Origin: an uncultured Collinsella sp.
GTDB taxonomy: Bacteria; Actinomycetota; Coriobacteriia; Coriobacteriales; Coriobacteriaceae
Reading direction: 5' to 3'
DNA length: 27,560 bases
NCBI GenBank assembly: GCA_959026535.1
Contig: CAUFMB010000029.1
Span: forward strand, 1-27,560
The notes under the pieces are model-generated. The model worked only from the letters and a program-made list of their open reading frames with translations, was not told where the DNA came from and made no database searches. Numbering within the stretch: the first letter of the stretch is position 1; each line of letters starts with the position of its first letter. Positions 1 through 6,301 of this stretch are shown here, piece by piece. Made by a program: the position numbers and the translations under genes.

Positions 1-7
1 GAGAGAG

Positions 8-60
8 CGCTCCCGCAAACTGCCTCTTGACAACTTATAGGAGCGTCGGTTTTGTTTTTG
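8..60 (+). terminator. weak terminator-like hairpin
   Basis: CGCTCC (8-13) pairs with GGAGCG (40-45) across a 26-base loop, followed by a T-rich tract at 49-59. The stem is only six pairs and the loop is long, so this could be chance. If real it would end a plus-strand gene lying left of the window. Confidence 0.2.
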
Positions 61-171
61 TAAATTCCGGGATGGTCGAGGGTGGCCGGTTTAACGTAGT
101 AGATGGCCACGTTTCGTGGCAAACGGTCCGATCCAAGACCCAAGGCAGCCAACCTCGAATGGCCATTCTCG

Positions 172-240
172 AAGCTGCGGTGGAATAGTTCCTGTTTTTG
201 CTGTCTGAGCCGCCAAACAGGAACTATTCCACCGCAACTT
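172..240. repeat. long inverted repeat (24 of 25 bp arms)
   Basis: The 25-base arms at 172-196/197 and 215-240 pair with one mismatch (175/237), including 21 consecutive perfect pairs (177-197 with 215-235). The loop is 17 bases. The arm core reads GGAATAGTTCCTGTTT. No T-run follows on either strand, so a simple intrinsic terminator is not a good fit. A dispersed palindromic (REP- or MITE-like) element or an mRNA 3' stabiliser for the minus-strand gene ending at 256 fits better. Only one copy is in this window. Confidence 0.8.
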
Positions 241-255
241 ATAAAGAGATAGGTT

Positions 256-2037
256 TTAGATACGGCCAAGGTCGTAGGATCGAGCGGCTGCTTCGCCAGC
301 GCAGATAAGGTTGGTGGTGGCTTCCTGCGGATTAAGCGCTTGCTCCAGGTCCATGGGCTTGCGGCAGATCGGAAGCACCAAGTCGATGCCCTGCCCATAC
401 ACCGCATCGAGGTTGTCAGCGCGACCGCCCACGACGGCGACCACCGGCTTGCCATATCGCTTCGCGCGGCGGGCCACGCCCACCGGTGCCTTACCGGCGG
501 CGGACTGCTCATCCATATTGCCCTCGCCCGTTATGACCAGGTCGACATCGCGTACACGCTCGTCAAACCCCACGAGATCGAGCACCGTCTCCACACCCGA
601 GCGTAGCTCCGCGCCGAGCGCCAGCAACGCCGCGCCCAAGCCACCGGCAGCGCCCGCGCCGGGCACGCCGAGCACCGAGCCAAATGTCCGCGCGCCCTCG
701 GGTGTGCGCAACAACCCCTGGGCTCGCGCCTCGAAAATTGCCGCATCGAGCAGGCGACCGTAGCCGACCATCCAGCCGTCGTATCTGCACAGCACCTCGA
801 CATCATCCGCCGGCAGGCCCTTCTGCCCGCCAAACACCGCCAGTGCGCCTCGACGCCCCACGAGCGGATTCTCGACATCGGAAAGCACAACGATACGAGC
901 ATCATCCAAAGCCTGCAGAGCTGGCGCCAAATCAACGCTCGCCACCTGCTCAAGGCCGGCAAGACCGGGGGCGACATCGCATCCCTGATCATCGACCACA
1001 CGCGCGCCCAGCGCCTGCAGCATGCCGGCGCCACCGTCGTTGGTGGCACTGCCGCCCAGACCAATATAGATAGTCTTTGCCCCGGCGCGAACCGCACGGA
1101 GCATCAGCTCGCCCACGCCATAGGTCGAAGCCGCGAGCGCCGCCGATTCCGTGCAGGGTGAATACCCGATACCCGCCGCCTCGGCCATCTCAATTACAGC
1201 CGAGTCGCGCTCGCCGTCCACCAGCATCCGGGCAGACACGCGGTCGCCCAAGGGGCCTGCCACCTCGCAGGTCACAATCTCACCGCCGCACGCGGCAACG
1301 GCATCGAGCGTTCCCTCGCCACCATCTGCCAGCGGCAATGCGCGCACCTCGGCATCGGACCACACACGGCGCACGCCTTCGGCAACCGCCGCCTCCGCCT
1401 GCGCACTCGAAACGCTGCCCTTAAAGGAGTCGATCGCCAGCAGCACACGGCGGGGCCGGCGGCACGCAGGACCAAAGTCAACCGCCGTGTCAGCATCCTC
1501 ACCGGCACCTGCAAGCGCTGCGGCGTGAGCGGCGTGTGCTTCAAGATCGGCCCCACAACCGCAATCAGCGCCGCCCGCTCCGCGCAGACCGCCAAAATAG
1601 TTACTCAGCAGCTCGCGACATTCATCCGCCAGGACCCCAGCCGTCACGTTAAACCGATGATTCAGGCGCGAGTCGGCATTCAAATCGTATAGGGATCCCA
1701 GCGCGCCCGCCTTGGCATCAGCCGCGCCATACACGCAGCGCCCCACGCGCGCGTTGACCATAAGCCCCGCACACATGCAGCATGGCTCGAGCGTCACGTA
1801 GACCGTGCAATCGGAAAGGCGCCAGCGACCGAGCGACCGAGCGGCAGCGCACAGGGCCGCGAACTCTGCATGAGCCGAAGGATCCTGGTCGAGCTCGCGC
1901 CGATTGTGCGCCCTCGCGACGATCTCACCGTCGCGCACCACTACGGCACCAATCGGTACCTCGCCCACCGCAGCGGCGGCGCGAGCCTCCGCCAGCGCCT
2001 CGCGCATGAACTTCTCGTCGATTTCGGTGATCGTCAT
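256..2037 (-). CDS. TadA tRNA deaminase - glycerate 2-kinase fusion protein
   Basis: A single 593-residue ORF. Residues 1-150 are a TadA/cytidine-deaminase-fold domain with the zinc and catalytic motifs HAE (56-58) and PCCMC (85-89); TadA converts A34 of tRNA-Arg(ACG) to inosine. Residues 151-196 are an Ala/Gly-rich linker. From about 197 the protein is a GlxK/GarK-family glycerate 2-kinase, with IDSFKGS, LADGGEGT and a GLGGSATNDGGAGM nucleotide/substrate motif, which phosphorylates D-glycerate to 2-phosphoglycerate. The ATG at 2037 is chosen over one 51 bases upstream because GGAAGG lies just before it and the TadA fold begins there. Each half has about the length of the free-standing enzyme. 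The domains are not known to work together; a frame error joining two genes cannot be excluded without reads, but both halves are intact and in frame. Confidence 0.88.
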   Translation of the reverse strand: MTITEIDEKFMREALAEARAAAAVGEVPIGAVVVRDGEIVARAHNRRELDQDPSAHAEFAALCAAARSLGRWRLSDCTVYVTLEPCCMCAGLMVNARVGRCVYGAADAKAGALGSLYDLNADSRLNHRFNVTAGVLADECRELLSNYFGGLRGAGGADCGCGADLEAHAAHAAALAGAGEDADTAVDFGPACRRPRRVLLAIDSFKGSVSSAQAEAAVAEGVRRVWSDAEVRALPLADGGEGTLDAVAACGGEIVTCEVAGPLGDRVSARMLVDGERDSAVIEMAEAAGIGYSPCTESAALAASTYGVGELMLRAVRAGAKTIYIGLGGSATNDGGAGMLQALGARVVDDQGCDVAPGLAGLEQVASVDLAPALQALDDARIVVLSDVENPLVGRRGALAVFGGQKGLPADDVEVLCRYDGWMVGYGRLLDAAIFEARAQGLLRTPEGARTFGSVLGVPGAGAAGGLGAALLALGAELRSGVETVLDLVGFDERVRDVDLVITGEGNMDEQSAAGKAPVGVARRAKRYGKPVVAVVGGRADNLDAVYGQGIDLVLPICRKPMDLEQALNPQEATTNLICAGEAAARSYDLGRI

Positions 2038-2052
2038 CGTTCGCCTTCCCTG

Positions 2053-2078
2053 TTGCAAATTCAAAACGATGCTATCAT
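2053..2078 (+). promoter_or_regulatory. possible tRNA-Ser promoter
   Basis: TTGCAA (2053-2058) and TATCAT (2073-2078) lie just upstream of the tRNA gene, but the 14-base spacer is short. The divergent deaminase-kinase gene must share this 51-bp gap. Confidence 0.3.
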
Positions 2079-2088
2079 TACGACTCAC

Positions 2089-2178
2089 GGAGAGATGGCA
2101 GAGCGGTTGAATGCGGCGGTCTTGAAAACCGTTGAGCGCGAGAGCGTTCCGGGGGTTCGAATCCCCCTCTCTCCGCCA
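2089..2178 (+). tRNA. tRNA-Ser(TGA)
   Basis: The acceptor stem GGAGAGA (2089-2095) pairs with TCTCTCC (2168-2174), followed by discriminator G and an encoded CCA (2176-2178). The anticodon loop CTTGAAA (2121-2127) gives anticodon TGA (2123-2125), reading UCA and UCG/UCU-type serine codons. A long variable arm (about GAGCG/GCGTT around 2134-2148) and the T-arm GGGGGTTCGAATCCCCC are typical of a class II serine tRNA. Only four bases separate it from the stop codon of the convergent TetR gene, leaving no room for a private terminator. Confidence 0.97.
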
Positions 2179-2181
2179 CTC

Positions 2182-2778
2182 CTAGTGATGCACCGGTGTC
2201 ATGGTCCGCTCAAACAGCGCATCGACCACGTCGGCTATCTCAGGTCGACGCTCAAGATCGTGGCCCGATTCCCACCATATCGTGAAAAGACGAATAATAC
2301 CGCCGGCGACAAACTCGGACGTCGTCTCGAGTGACACGGGGGCCAGGGCATCCTCGGCAAGCACGTTCATCACACGCTCGCGGATGGAGCGGGCAATGCG
2401 GTCGCAAATAACGTTGGTCAACATGCCCGACATGCTGCTTGCCAATATGTTATCCATGAGCCGCTCGTGCGCCAGAATCAAATCCATGGCATCGTCCAAA
2501 ATCGCGTGTCGAAGCGCGCGCACGTCCTCGGCAGACACTGCGCCGGCCTCATCGGGCTGTTTTTGCGGCAAGCCCGACATAAGCTCATCGATATAAAAGG
2601 CAAAGTAATCGTTCTTGTCGCGAAAATGCTTGTAGAACGTCGTGCGGCGAATCATGGCGCGGTCGCACAGCATGGCAACCGTCAGGTCCTCAAAACGATG
2701 CTCCTCGAGAAGCTCGGTGAAGGCATCGAATAGGGCGCGGTAGGTTTTCTTAATGCGAAGGTCCACTGGTATCGCCAT
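2182..2778 (-). CDS. TetR/AcrR-family transcriptional regulator
   Basis: The product has 198 residues. An N-terminal helix-turn-helix is seen at about residues 30-55, with the family pattern FEDLTVAMLCDRAMIRRTT followed by FYKHFRDKND. The C-terminal part is a helical ligand/dimer domain without recognisable specificity and resembles the DhaS-like TetR group only in outline. The frame stays open to 3039, but the upstream part is Met/Thr-rich low-complexity sequence overlapping the divergent lemA start, so the ATG at 2778 right before the TetR fold is preferred; its GAGG is too close to be a good ribosome site, so the exact start is uncertain. It is divergent from lemA, which is a possible target. 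It most likely represses itself or lemA. Confidence 0.85.
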   Translation of the reverse strand: MAIPVDLRIKKTYRALFDAFTELLEEHRFEDLTVAMLCDRAMIRRTTFYKHFRDKNDYFAFYIDELMSGLPQKQPDEAGAVSAEDVRALRHAILDDAMDLILAHERLMDNILASSMSGMLTNVICDRIARSIRERVMNVLAEDALAPVSLETTSEFVAGGIIRLFTIWWESGHDLERRPEIADVVDALFERTMTPVHH

Positions 2779-2910
2779 CCTCAGGGCAAAGACAACACTC
2801 GTCAATCTGTCGCATATCTTACACCTGTACCTCGCACGCTTTGCCCCGGTGCCAACCCCACCGAAAACATAACGCTTACCGGAAAGTTCGGCACGGCAAA
2901 ACGTTGCGGG

Positions 2911-2916
2911 TATACT
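2911..2916 (+). promoter_or_regulatory. -10 element candidate for lemA
   Basis: TATACT lies 62 bases before the lemA start. No good -35 hexamer is found at 16-18 bases upstream, so this is only a candidate. Confidence 0.3.
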
Positions 2917-2977
2917 AGTAGCGTTATACCAACGGCAGCTGGCGCATGCCGCCGCGGCCATTCGAAACGGAGACATC

Positions 2978-3529
2978 ATGATTACCGTCATCATCGGCAT
3001 CGTTGTTGTCATTGTGATTGTCTGCGCCATCGCCGGCATCTACAACAACATGGTCACCAAGCGTAACCGCATCGATAACGCCTGGCAGAACATCGATACG
3101 CAGCTGCAGCGTCGCAACGACCTGATCCCCAACCTGGTCGAGACCGTCAAGGGCTACGCCAAGCACGAGCAGGAGACACTCTCCGCCGTGATCAGCGCGC
3201 GTAACACCGCCGTCAAGGCCACCACGCCCGAGGCCAAGATGGAAGCCGACAACGTGCTGACCGGTGCGCTGCGCCAGCTCTTTGCCGTGGCCGAAGCCTA
3301 TCCCGATCTTAAGGCAAACACCAACTTTACGCAGCTGCAGGCATCGCTCGAGGATACCGAGAACAAGATTAGCTATGCACGCCAGAGCTACAACGATTGC
3401 GTGCTCAGCTACAACAACGCCATTCAGACGTTCCCGGCTGTCATCTTTGCCGGCATCTTCCAGTTTAAGGAGCGCCAGGGCTTCGAGGCCGCCGAAGCCG
3501 CCCGCCAGGCCCCGACCGTCAAGTTCTAA
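2978..3529 (+). CDS. lemA: LemA family membrane protein
   Basis: The product has 183 residues, the normal LemA length. Residues 2-22 form a single hydrophobic segment (Val/Ile-rich) with the short N-terminus outside, and the rest is a helical domain. Recognisable family sequence includes YNNMVTKRNRIDNAW, IDTQLQRRNDLIPNLVETV and YNDCVLSYNNAIQTFPA near the C-terminus. The start has GGAG nine bases upstream. LemA proteins are membrane-attached and of unclear function. They often sit beside TPM-domain or peptidase genes, none of which is present here. The gene is monocistronic, closed by a strong terminator. Confidence 0.93.
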   Translation: MITVIIGIVVVIVIVCAIAGIYNNMVTKRNRIDNAWQNIDTQLQRRNDLIPNLVETVKGYAKHEQETLSAVISARNTAVKATTPEAKMEADNVLTGALRQLFAVAEAYPDLKANTNFTQLQASLEDTENKISYARQSYNDCVLSYNNAIQTFPAVIFAGIFQFKERQGFEAAEAARQAPTVKF

Positions 3530-3563
3530 CAATCACGGCCGAGTCTTAATCGGGTATATGCAT

Positions 3564-3612
3564 AAACCGCCCCGTCGAATGCATACTTCGACGGGGCGGT
3601 TTCCTTTTTCGC
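3564..3612 (+). terminator. intrinsic terminator of lemA
   Basis: AAACCGCCCCGTCGAA (3564-3579) pairs with TTCGACGGGGCGGTTT (3587-3602) around a seven-base loop, and a T-rich tail follows to about 3609. Confidence 0.88.
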
Positions 3613-3641
3613 GTAGGTCCCCCTCTAAGCGCCGTGCATTT

Positions 3642-3851
3642 TTAGGAGTATTCAACATAACCAAGAGCTTCGGGCGCCACGATAAATGCCAAAGACCGCG
3701 AATATCCCTGCAATTCAAACGCTGCCAGCCCATAACCCCGCCCATCATTCGTAGAAAACATCGAGAAATCCCGATTTTTTGCCCGAGGTCGGTATGCAGG
3801 GGCCTTCGATTGCAGAATACTCGCAAAAATGCACGTCGCCGCCACCCCCAC
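3642..3851 (-). CDS. possible 69-residue hypothetical ORF or gene remnant
   Basis: The frame starts with GTG at 3851 and has no ribosome site. Composition looks protein-like (Ser/Arg/Tyr-rich, with FSMFSTNDGRGYGL), not like an antisense shadow. It lies downstream of the minus-strand terminator at 3861-3893, so it would need its own promoter. It could be a degraded remnant or a dispersed repeat that happens to be open. I do not recognise it. Confidence 0.22.
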   Translation of the reverse strand: MGVAATCIFASILQSKAPAYRPRAKNRDFSMFSTNDGRGYGLAAFELQGYSRSLAFIVAPEALGYVEYS

Positions 3852-3860
3852 ATGGCGCGA

Positions 3861-3893
3861 ACCAAAACAAAAGCGCGGCCTAAAAGGCCGCGC
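3861..3893 (-). terminator. intrinsic terminator, minus strand
   Basis: GCGCGGCC (3873-3880) pairs with GGCCGCGC (3886-3893) around a five-base loop. On the minus strand the stem is followed by TTTTGTTTTGG. It is the likely end of the ilvE transcript, beyond the larger palindrome at 3948-4072. Confidence 0.75.
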
Positions 3894-3947
3894 GCCATCT
3901 TTAATTCAGATCTATATTGCCCGTAACGGCAGCGCCGAGGTAACGCA

Positions 3948-4072
3948 GGCCCGAGGGCAACCTTCCTTTCCGGCGCACTCCGCAGGACGAAAGAACCCCC
4001 GCCGCACGAAGTGCGCAGCGGAGGTTCTTTCATGTCCGAGGACGCGCCGGAAAGGAAGGTTGCCCTCGGGCC
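3948..4072. repeat. 125-bp nested palindrome with 29-bp perfect arms
   Basis: The outer arms at 3948-3976 and 4044-4072 are perfect 29-base reverse complements (core AACCTTCCTTTCCGGCGC). Between them GAAAGAACC (3989-3997) pairs with GGTTCTTTC (4023-4031), and CGCAC/GTGCG (4003-4007, 4011-4015) forms a tip hairpin. The whole can fold into one rod. It begins 17 bases beyond the ilvE stop codon. It may be an elaborate terminator, an mRNA-protecting structure or a MITE-like element; no target-site duplication is visible. Confidence 0.8.
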
Positions 4073-4088
4073 GAACAGCTATGGCAGC

Positions 4089-5141
4089 TTACGCCACGGT
4101 GTAAACCCAGTTGTGCTTATCCTCGACAGCACCAGACTGGATACCAGTCAAGGTCTCGCGGAGCTTCTTCATCACAGGGCCGATCTCGGTGTAGCCAGCC
4201 GGGAAGGTCACAGTCTCGTCGGCACCGTAAACCTTGTTGTCGATCTCGCCAACCGGGGAGATGACAGCAGCGGTGCCGCACAGGCCGCACTCGACAAAGG
4301 TACCGGCCTTGACCTCGGCCCACTCAACGGGACGCTCGTCGACGGTGATGCCCAGGTCCTTGGCGACCTGAACGAGCGAGCGACGGGTGATAGAGGGCAG
4401 GATGGAGTCGGTGTGCGACTGCGGAACGACGAGCGTGCCGTCCTCCTTCACGAACAGAACGTTGGCGCCGCCGGTCTCCTCGACATAGGTGCGGGACTCG
4501 GAGTCGAGATACAGGTTCTCGGCATAGCCCTCGCGATGGGCCTCCATCGTGGGCTTGAGGGACATGGCGTAGTTCAGGCCGGCCTTGATGTTGCCGGTGC
4601 CGTGAGGTGCCGCACGGTCATACTCGGAAACGCGCAGCTTGACGGGCTTGAGGCCACCCTTAAAGTACGGACCGACCGGGGTCACGAGAATGCGGAACGT
4701 GTACTCAGGAGCGGGAGCCACGCCGATCACGTCACCGGAGCCGATCATAAACGGACGCACGTACAGGGTCGCACCGGAACCGAAGGGCGGAACCCAGGCG
4801 GCGTTGGCAGAAACGACCTGCTTGACGGCTTCAACGAACTTGTCCTTGGGGAACGGGGGCATCTCGAGGCGCTGCGCAGAGTTGTACATACGCTCGGCGT
4901 TCATGTCGGGACGGAAGCAGACGATGCTGCCGTCCTCGGCGGTGTAGGCCTTCAGGCCCTCAAAGACCTCCTGGCAGTAATGGAAGATGCCGCCGCACTC
5001 GGAGACATGCAGGGTGTGGTCGGTGGTCAGGCCACCCTCGTCCCACTCGCCATCCTTCCAATGGGCCTCGTAGCTGTAATCGGTCTTCATGTAGCCAAAG
5101 CCGAGGCTACCCCAATCGATATCCTTCTTCTCGACAGTCAT
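4089..5141 (-). CDS. ilvE: branched-chain amino acid aminotransferase
   Basis: The product is a 350-residue fold-type IV PLP enzyme that transfers amino groups between glutamate and the 2-keto acids of Leu, Ile and Val. The PLP lysine is K186 in GTGNIKAGLNYA. EVFEGLKAY (58-66), TLYVRPFMIGS (125-135) and VEETGGANVLFV (220-231) match the mammalian/actinobacterial-type BCAT. The ATG at 5141 is set by AAGGAG seven bases upstream. The frame is open 150 bases further up, but that extension lacks a ribosome site and reaches the predicted -10. It is transcribed alone, with the palindrome at 3948-4072 directly downstream. Confidence 0.95.
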   Translation of the reverse strand: MTVEKKDIDWGSLGFGYMKTDYSYEAHWKDGEWDEGGLTTDHTLHVSECGGIFHYCQEVFEGLKAYTAEDGSIVCFRPDMNAERMYNSAQRLEMPPFPKDKFVEAVKQVVSANAAWVPPFGSGATLYVRPFMIGSGDVIGVAPAPEYTFRILVTPVGPYFKGGLKPVKLRVSEYDRAAPHGTGNIKAGLNYAMSLKPTMEAHREGYAENLYLDSESRTYVEETGGANVLFVKEDGTLVVPQSHTDSILPSITRRSLVQVAKDLGITVDERPVEWAEVKAGTFVECGLCGTAAVISPVGEIDNKVYGADETVTFPAGYTEIGPVMKKLRETLTGIQSGAVEDKHNWVYTVA

Positions 5142-5294
5142 ATGTCGCTCCTTACATACACAGTTGCAAACTCGCGAACCCGCACGCAAGGACCGAGGCC
5201 GACCGCGTCGCAACGTCGCACGCCCGGAGCGTAGAGCCGGACGGGACACGCGAACAGCATCAAAGCCGATGGCACGTCGATTCGCATGCACGAG

Positions 5295-5323
5295 ATTGTA
5301 CTCCCCGTGCGCGTCTGATAAAA
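5295..5323 (-). promoter_or_regulatory. ilvE promoter candidate
   Basis: On the minus strand TTTTAT (5318-5323), a 17-base spacer and TACAAT (5295-5300) precede ilvE by about 150 bases. The -10 sits inside a dyad, GGAG-TACAAT-CTC, flanked by GCACG/CGTGC. The -35 is weak. Confidence 0.4.
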
Positions 5324-5365
5324 CGCTTTTCTTTAACTAAGTAAAGTATTTTCATTTGACCGAAG

Positions 5366-5400
5366 CAAAAAGGCCCGCCACCGTAAGCGGTGACGGGCCT
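5366..5400 (-). terminator. intrinsic terminator of the dedA gene
   Basis: AGGCCCGCCACCG (5371-5383) pairs with CGGTGACGGGCCT (5388-5400) around TAAG, with one mismatch. On the minus strand it runs into TTTTTGC. Confidence 0.87.
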
Positions 5401-5429
5401 CAACTGCACGGCTTGCGCGCCGGCTCGAT

Positions 5430-6077
5430 CTACGCGTTCTTTTTGCCCAGCTTAGCCTTAACCAAACCGACCACGGTCGGGATGATCGACACGGCAACGA
5501 TGCCGATAATCAGCAGCTCAAAGTGCTCCTGCACAAAGGGAATGCCGCCAAAGAAGTAGCCCAGCAGCGTAAAGACCGTCGACCAGGTAATGCCACCCAG
5601 CACGTTAAAGATGACAAAGTTGCGCCAGTGCATGCCGCCCATGCCAGCGATGAAGGGCACAAAGGTGCGGATAAACGGGAAGAAGCGGCCGAGGAAGATG
5701 GCCAGGTGGCCCCACTTGTCCAAGAAGTCCTCGGACTTTTTGATGCGCTCGGGCGTCATGGCCTTGACCTTGCCCGAGGCGATGATCTTTTTGCCAAAGA
5801 AATGGCCGATCATAAAGTTGCACTGATCGCCCAAGATGGCAGCGGCCCATGCAACGGCCAGCAAAGCCACGATGTTAAAGCCACCGTTGTGGGCAAAGAA
5901 GCCCGAGGCGAACAGCAGCGAATCGCCGGGAAGGAACGGGAAGAATACCACGCCCGTCTCGATAAAGATGATCAGGAACACGCAGCCGTAGGCCATAAGC
6001 GGGCCGGCGGCGATCCAACTGGCGATCGCGGTGCGCGGATCCTTAAGCAGCTCGGCAATGAAATTGATGAAACCCAT
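5430..6077 (-). CDS. DedA family membrane protein
   Basis: A 215-residue SNARE-associated/VTT-domain protein. Family signatures are FLPGDSLLF after the first membrane segment and LGRFFPFIRTFVPFIAGMG in the middle, with the Arg and Gly/Pro residues conserved. Four to five hydrophobic segments are visible, and the C-terminus is lysine-rich and cytoplasmic. DedA proteins act in membrane lipid (for example undecaprenyl phosphate or phospholipid) flipping and in proton-motive-force homeostasis. The ATG at 6077 has GAGG upstream and begins the family sequence; a start 84 bases upstream would add an Arg-rich tail overlapping the promoter. Closed by its own terminator. Confidence 0.92.
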   Translation of the reverse strand: MGFINFIAELLKDPRTAIASWIAAGPLMAYGCVFLIIFIETGVVFFPFLPGDSLLFASGFFAHNGGFNIVALLAVAWAAAILGDQCNFMIGHFFGKKIIASGKVKAMTPERIKKSEDFLDKWGHLAIFLGRFFPFIRTFVPFIAGMGGMHWRNFVIFNVLGGITWSTVFTLLGYFFGGIPFVQEHFELLIIGIVAVSIIPTVVGLVKAKLGKKNA

Positions 6078-6123
6078 GAAGTAAAACCTCTCAGTTGTGG
6101 GCGCGGACACGTCCAAGTTGACC

Positions 6124-6152
6124 AGTATACGGTTGCGGCGCGACCATGCACA
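6124..6152 (-). promoter_or_regulatory. dedA promoter candidate
   Basis: TGTGCA (6147-6152, minus) and TATACT (6124-6129, minus) are separated by 17 bases, 47 bases before the start codon. The -35 matches only three of six consensus positions. Confidence 0.35.
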
Positions 6153-6187
6153 CGACCCCACAAAAGCATGACTCCATTACCAGCAAG

Positions 6188-6215
6188 TTTGCATAACTGA
6201 CACCTGTCACGCAAA
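6188..6215. promoter_or_regulatory. dyad in the dedA/cysE divergent region
   Basis: TGACA-CC-TGTCA (6198-6209) is flanked by TTTGC (6188-6192) and GCAAA (6211-6215). The outer arms are unequally spaced. The position, upstream of the cysE -10, fits an operator or activator site. Confidence 0.3.
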
Positions 6216-6254
6216 GCCGTGGAAGATTGCTCTTCCTAATCCCTAGCGAATCGC

Positions 6255-6260
6255 TATACT
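6255..6260 (+). promoter_or_regulatory. cysE -10 candidate
   Basis: TATACT lies 41 bases before the GTG start of cysE. No clear -35 is seen. Its position inside the in-frame upstream extension argues for the GTG start. Confidence 0.4.
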
Positions 6261-6301
6261 TTATTGAATCGCATTGCCATGGCGCTAAGGGAGGGCGGCC
6301 G

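Larger units (their letters stand above)
1..255. other. non-coding left edge
   Basis: No ORF with a usable start or coding character is seen on either strand. The stretch holds a weak hairpin with a T-rich tail at 8-60, a ten-base palindrome AATGGCCATT at 158-167, and the long inverted repeat at 172-240. It lies downstream of the stop codon of the deaminase-kinase gene, so it is the 3' flank of that gene. Confidence 0.6.
3613..4088. other. 476-bp stretch without a convincing gene
   Basis: This convergent region between lemA and ilvE holds, left to right, a possible small minus-strand ORF (3642-3851), a minus-strand terminator (3861-3893) and a 125-bp nested palindrome (3948-4072). A longer minus-strand frame (3533-4033) runs through the lemA terminator and has no family resemblance, so it is not taken as a gene. 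Confidence 0.6.

Noticed and set aside
2089..2178. tRNA-Ser as an integration site for a mobile element
   Set aside because: No integrase gene and no repeated copy of the tRNA 3' end occur in the window.
3533..4033. 166-residue minus-strand frame
   Set aside because: It passes through two terminator structures and half of the 125-bp palindrome, and no motif is recognisable.
4011..5234. 407-residue plus-strand frame across ilvE
   Set aside because: It is antisense to a clear aminotransferase and has the Leu/Gly/His/Asp-rich composition of a GC-rich shadow frame.
5142..5290. T-box or other riboswitch in the ilvE leader
   Set aside because: The leader is long enough but shows no T-box sequence and no terminator hairpin before the start codon.
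5142..5291. N-terminal extension of ilvE to an upstream ATG
   Set aside because: The extension is Arg-rich without a ribosome site and begins upstream of the likely transcription start, while ATG 5141 has an ideal AAGGAG.
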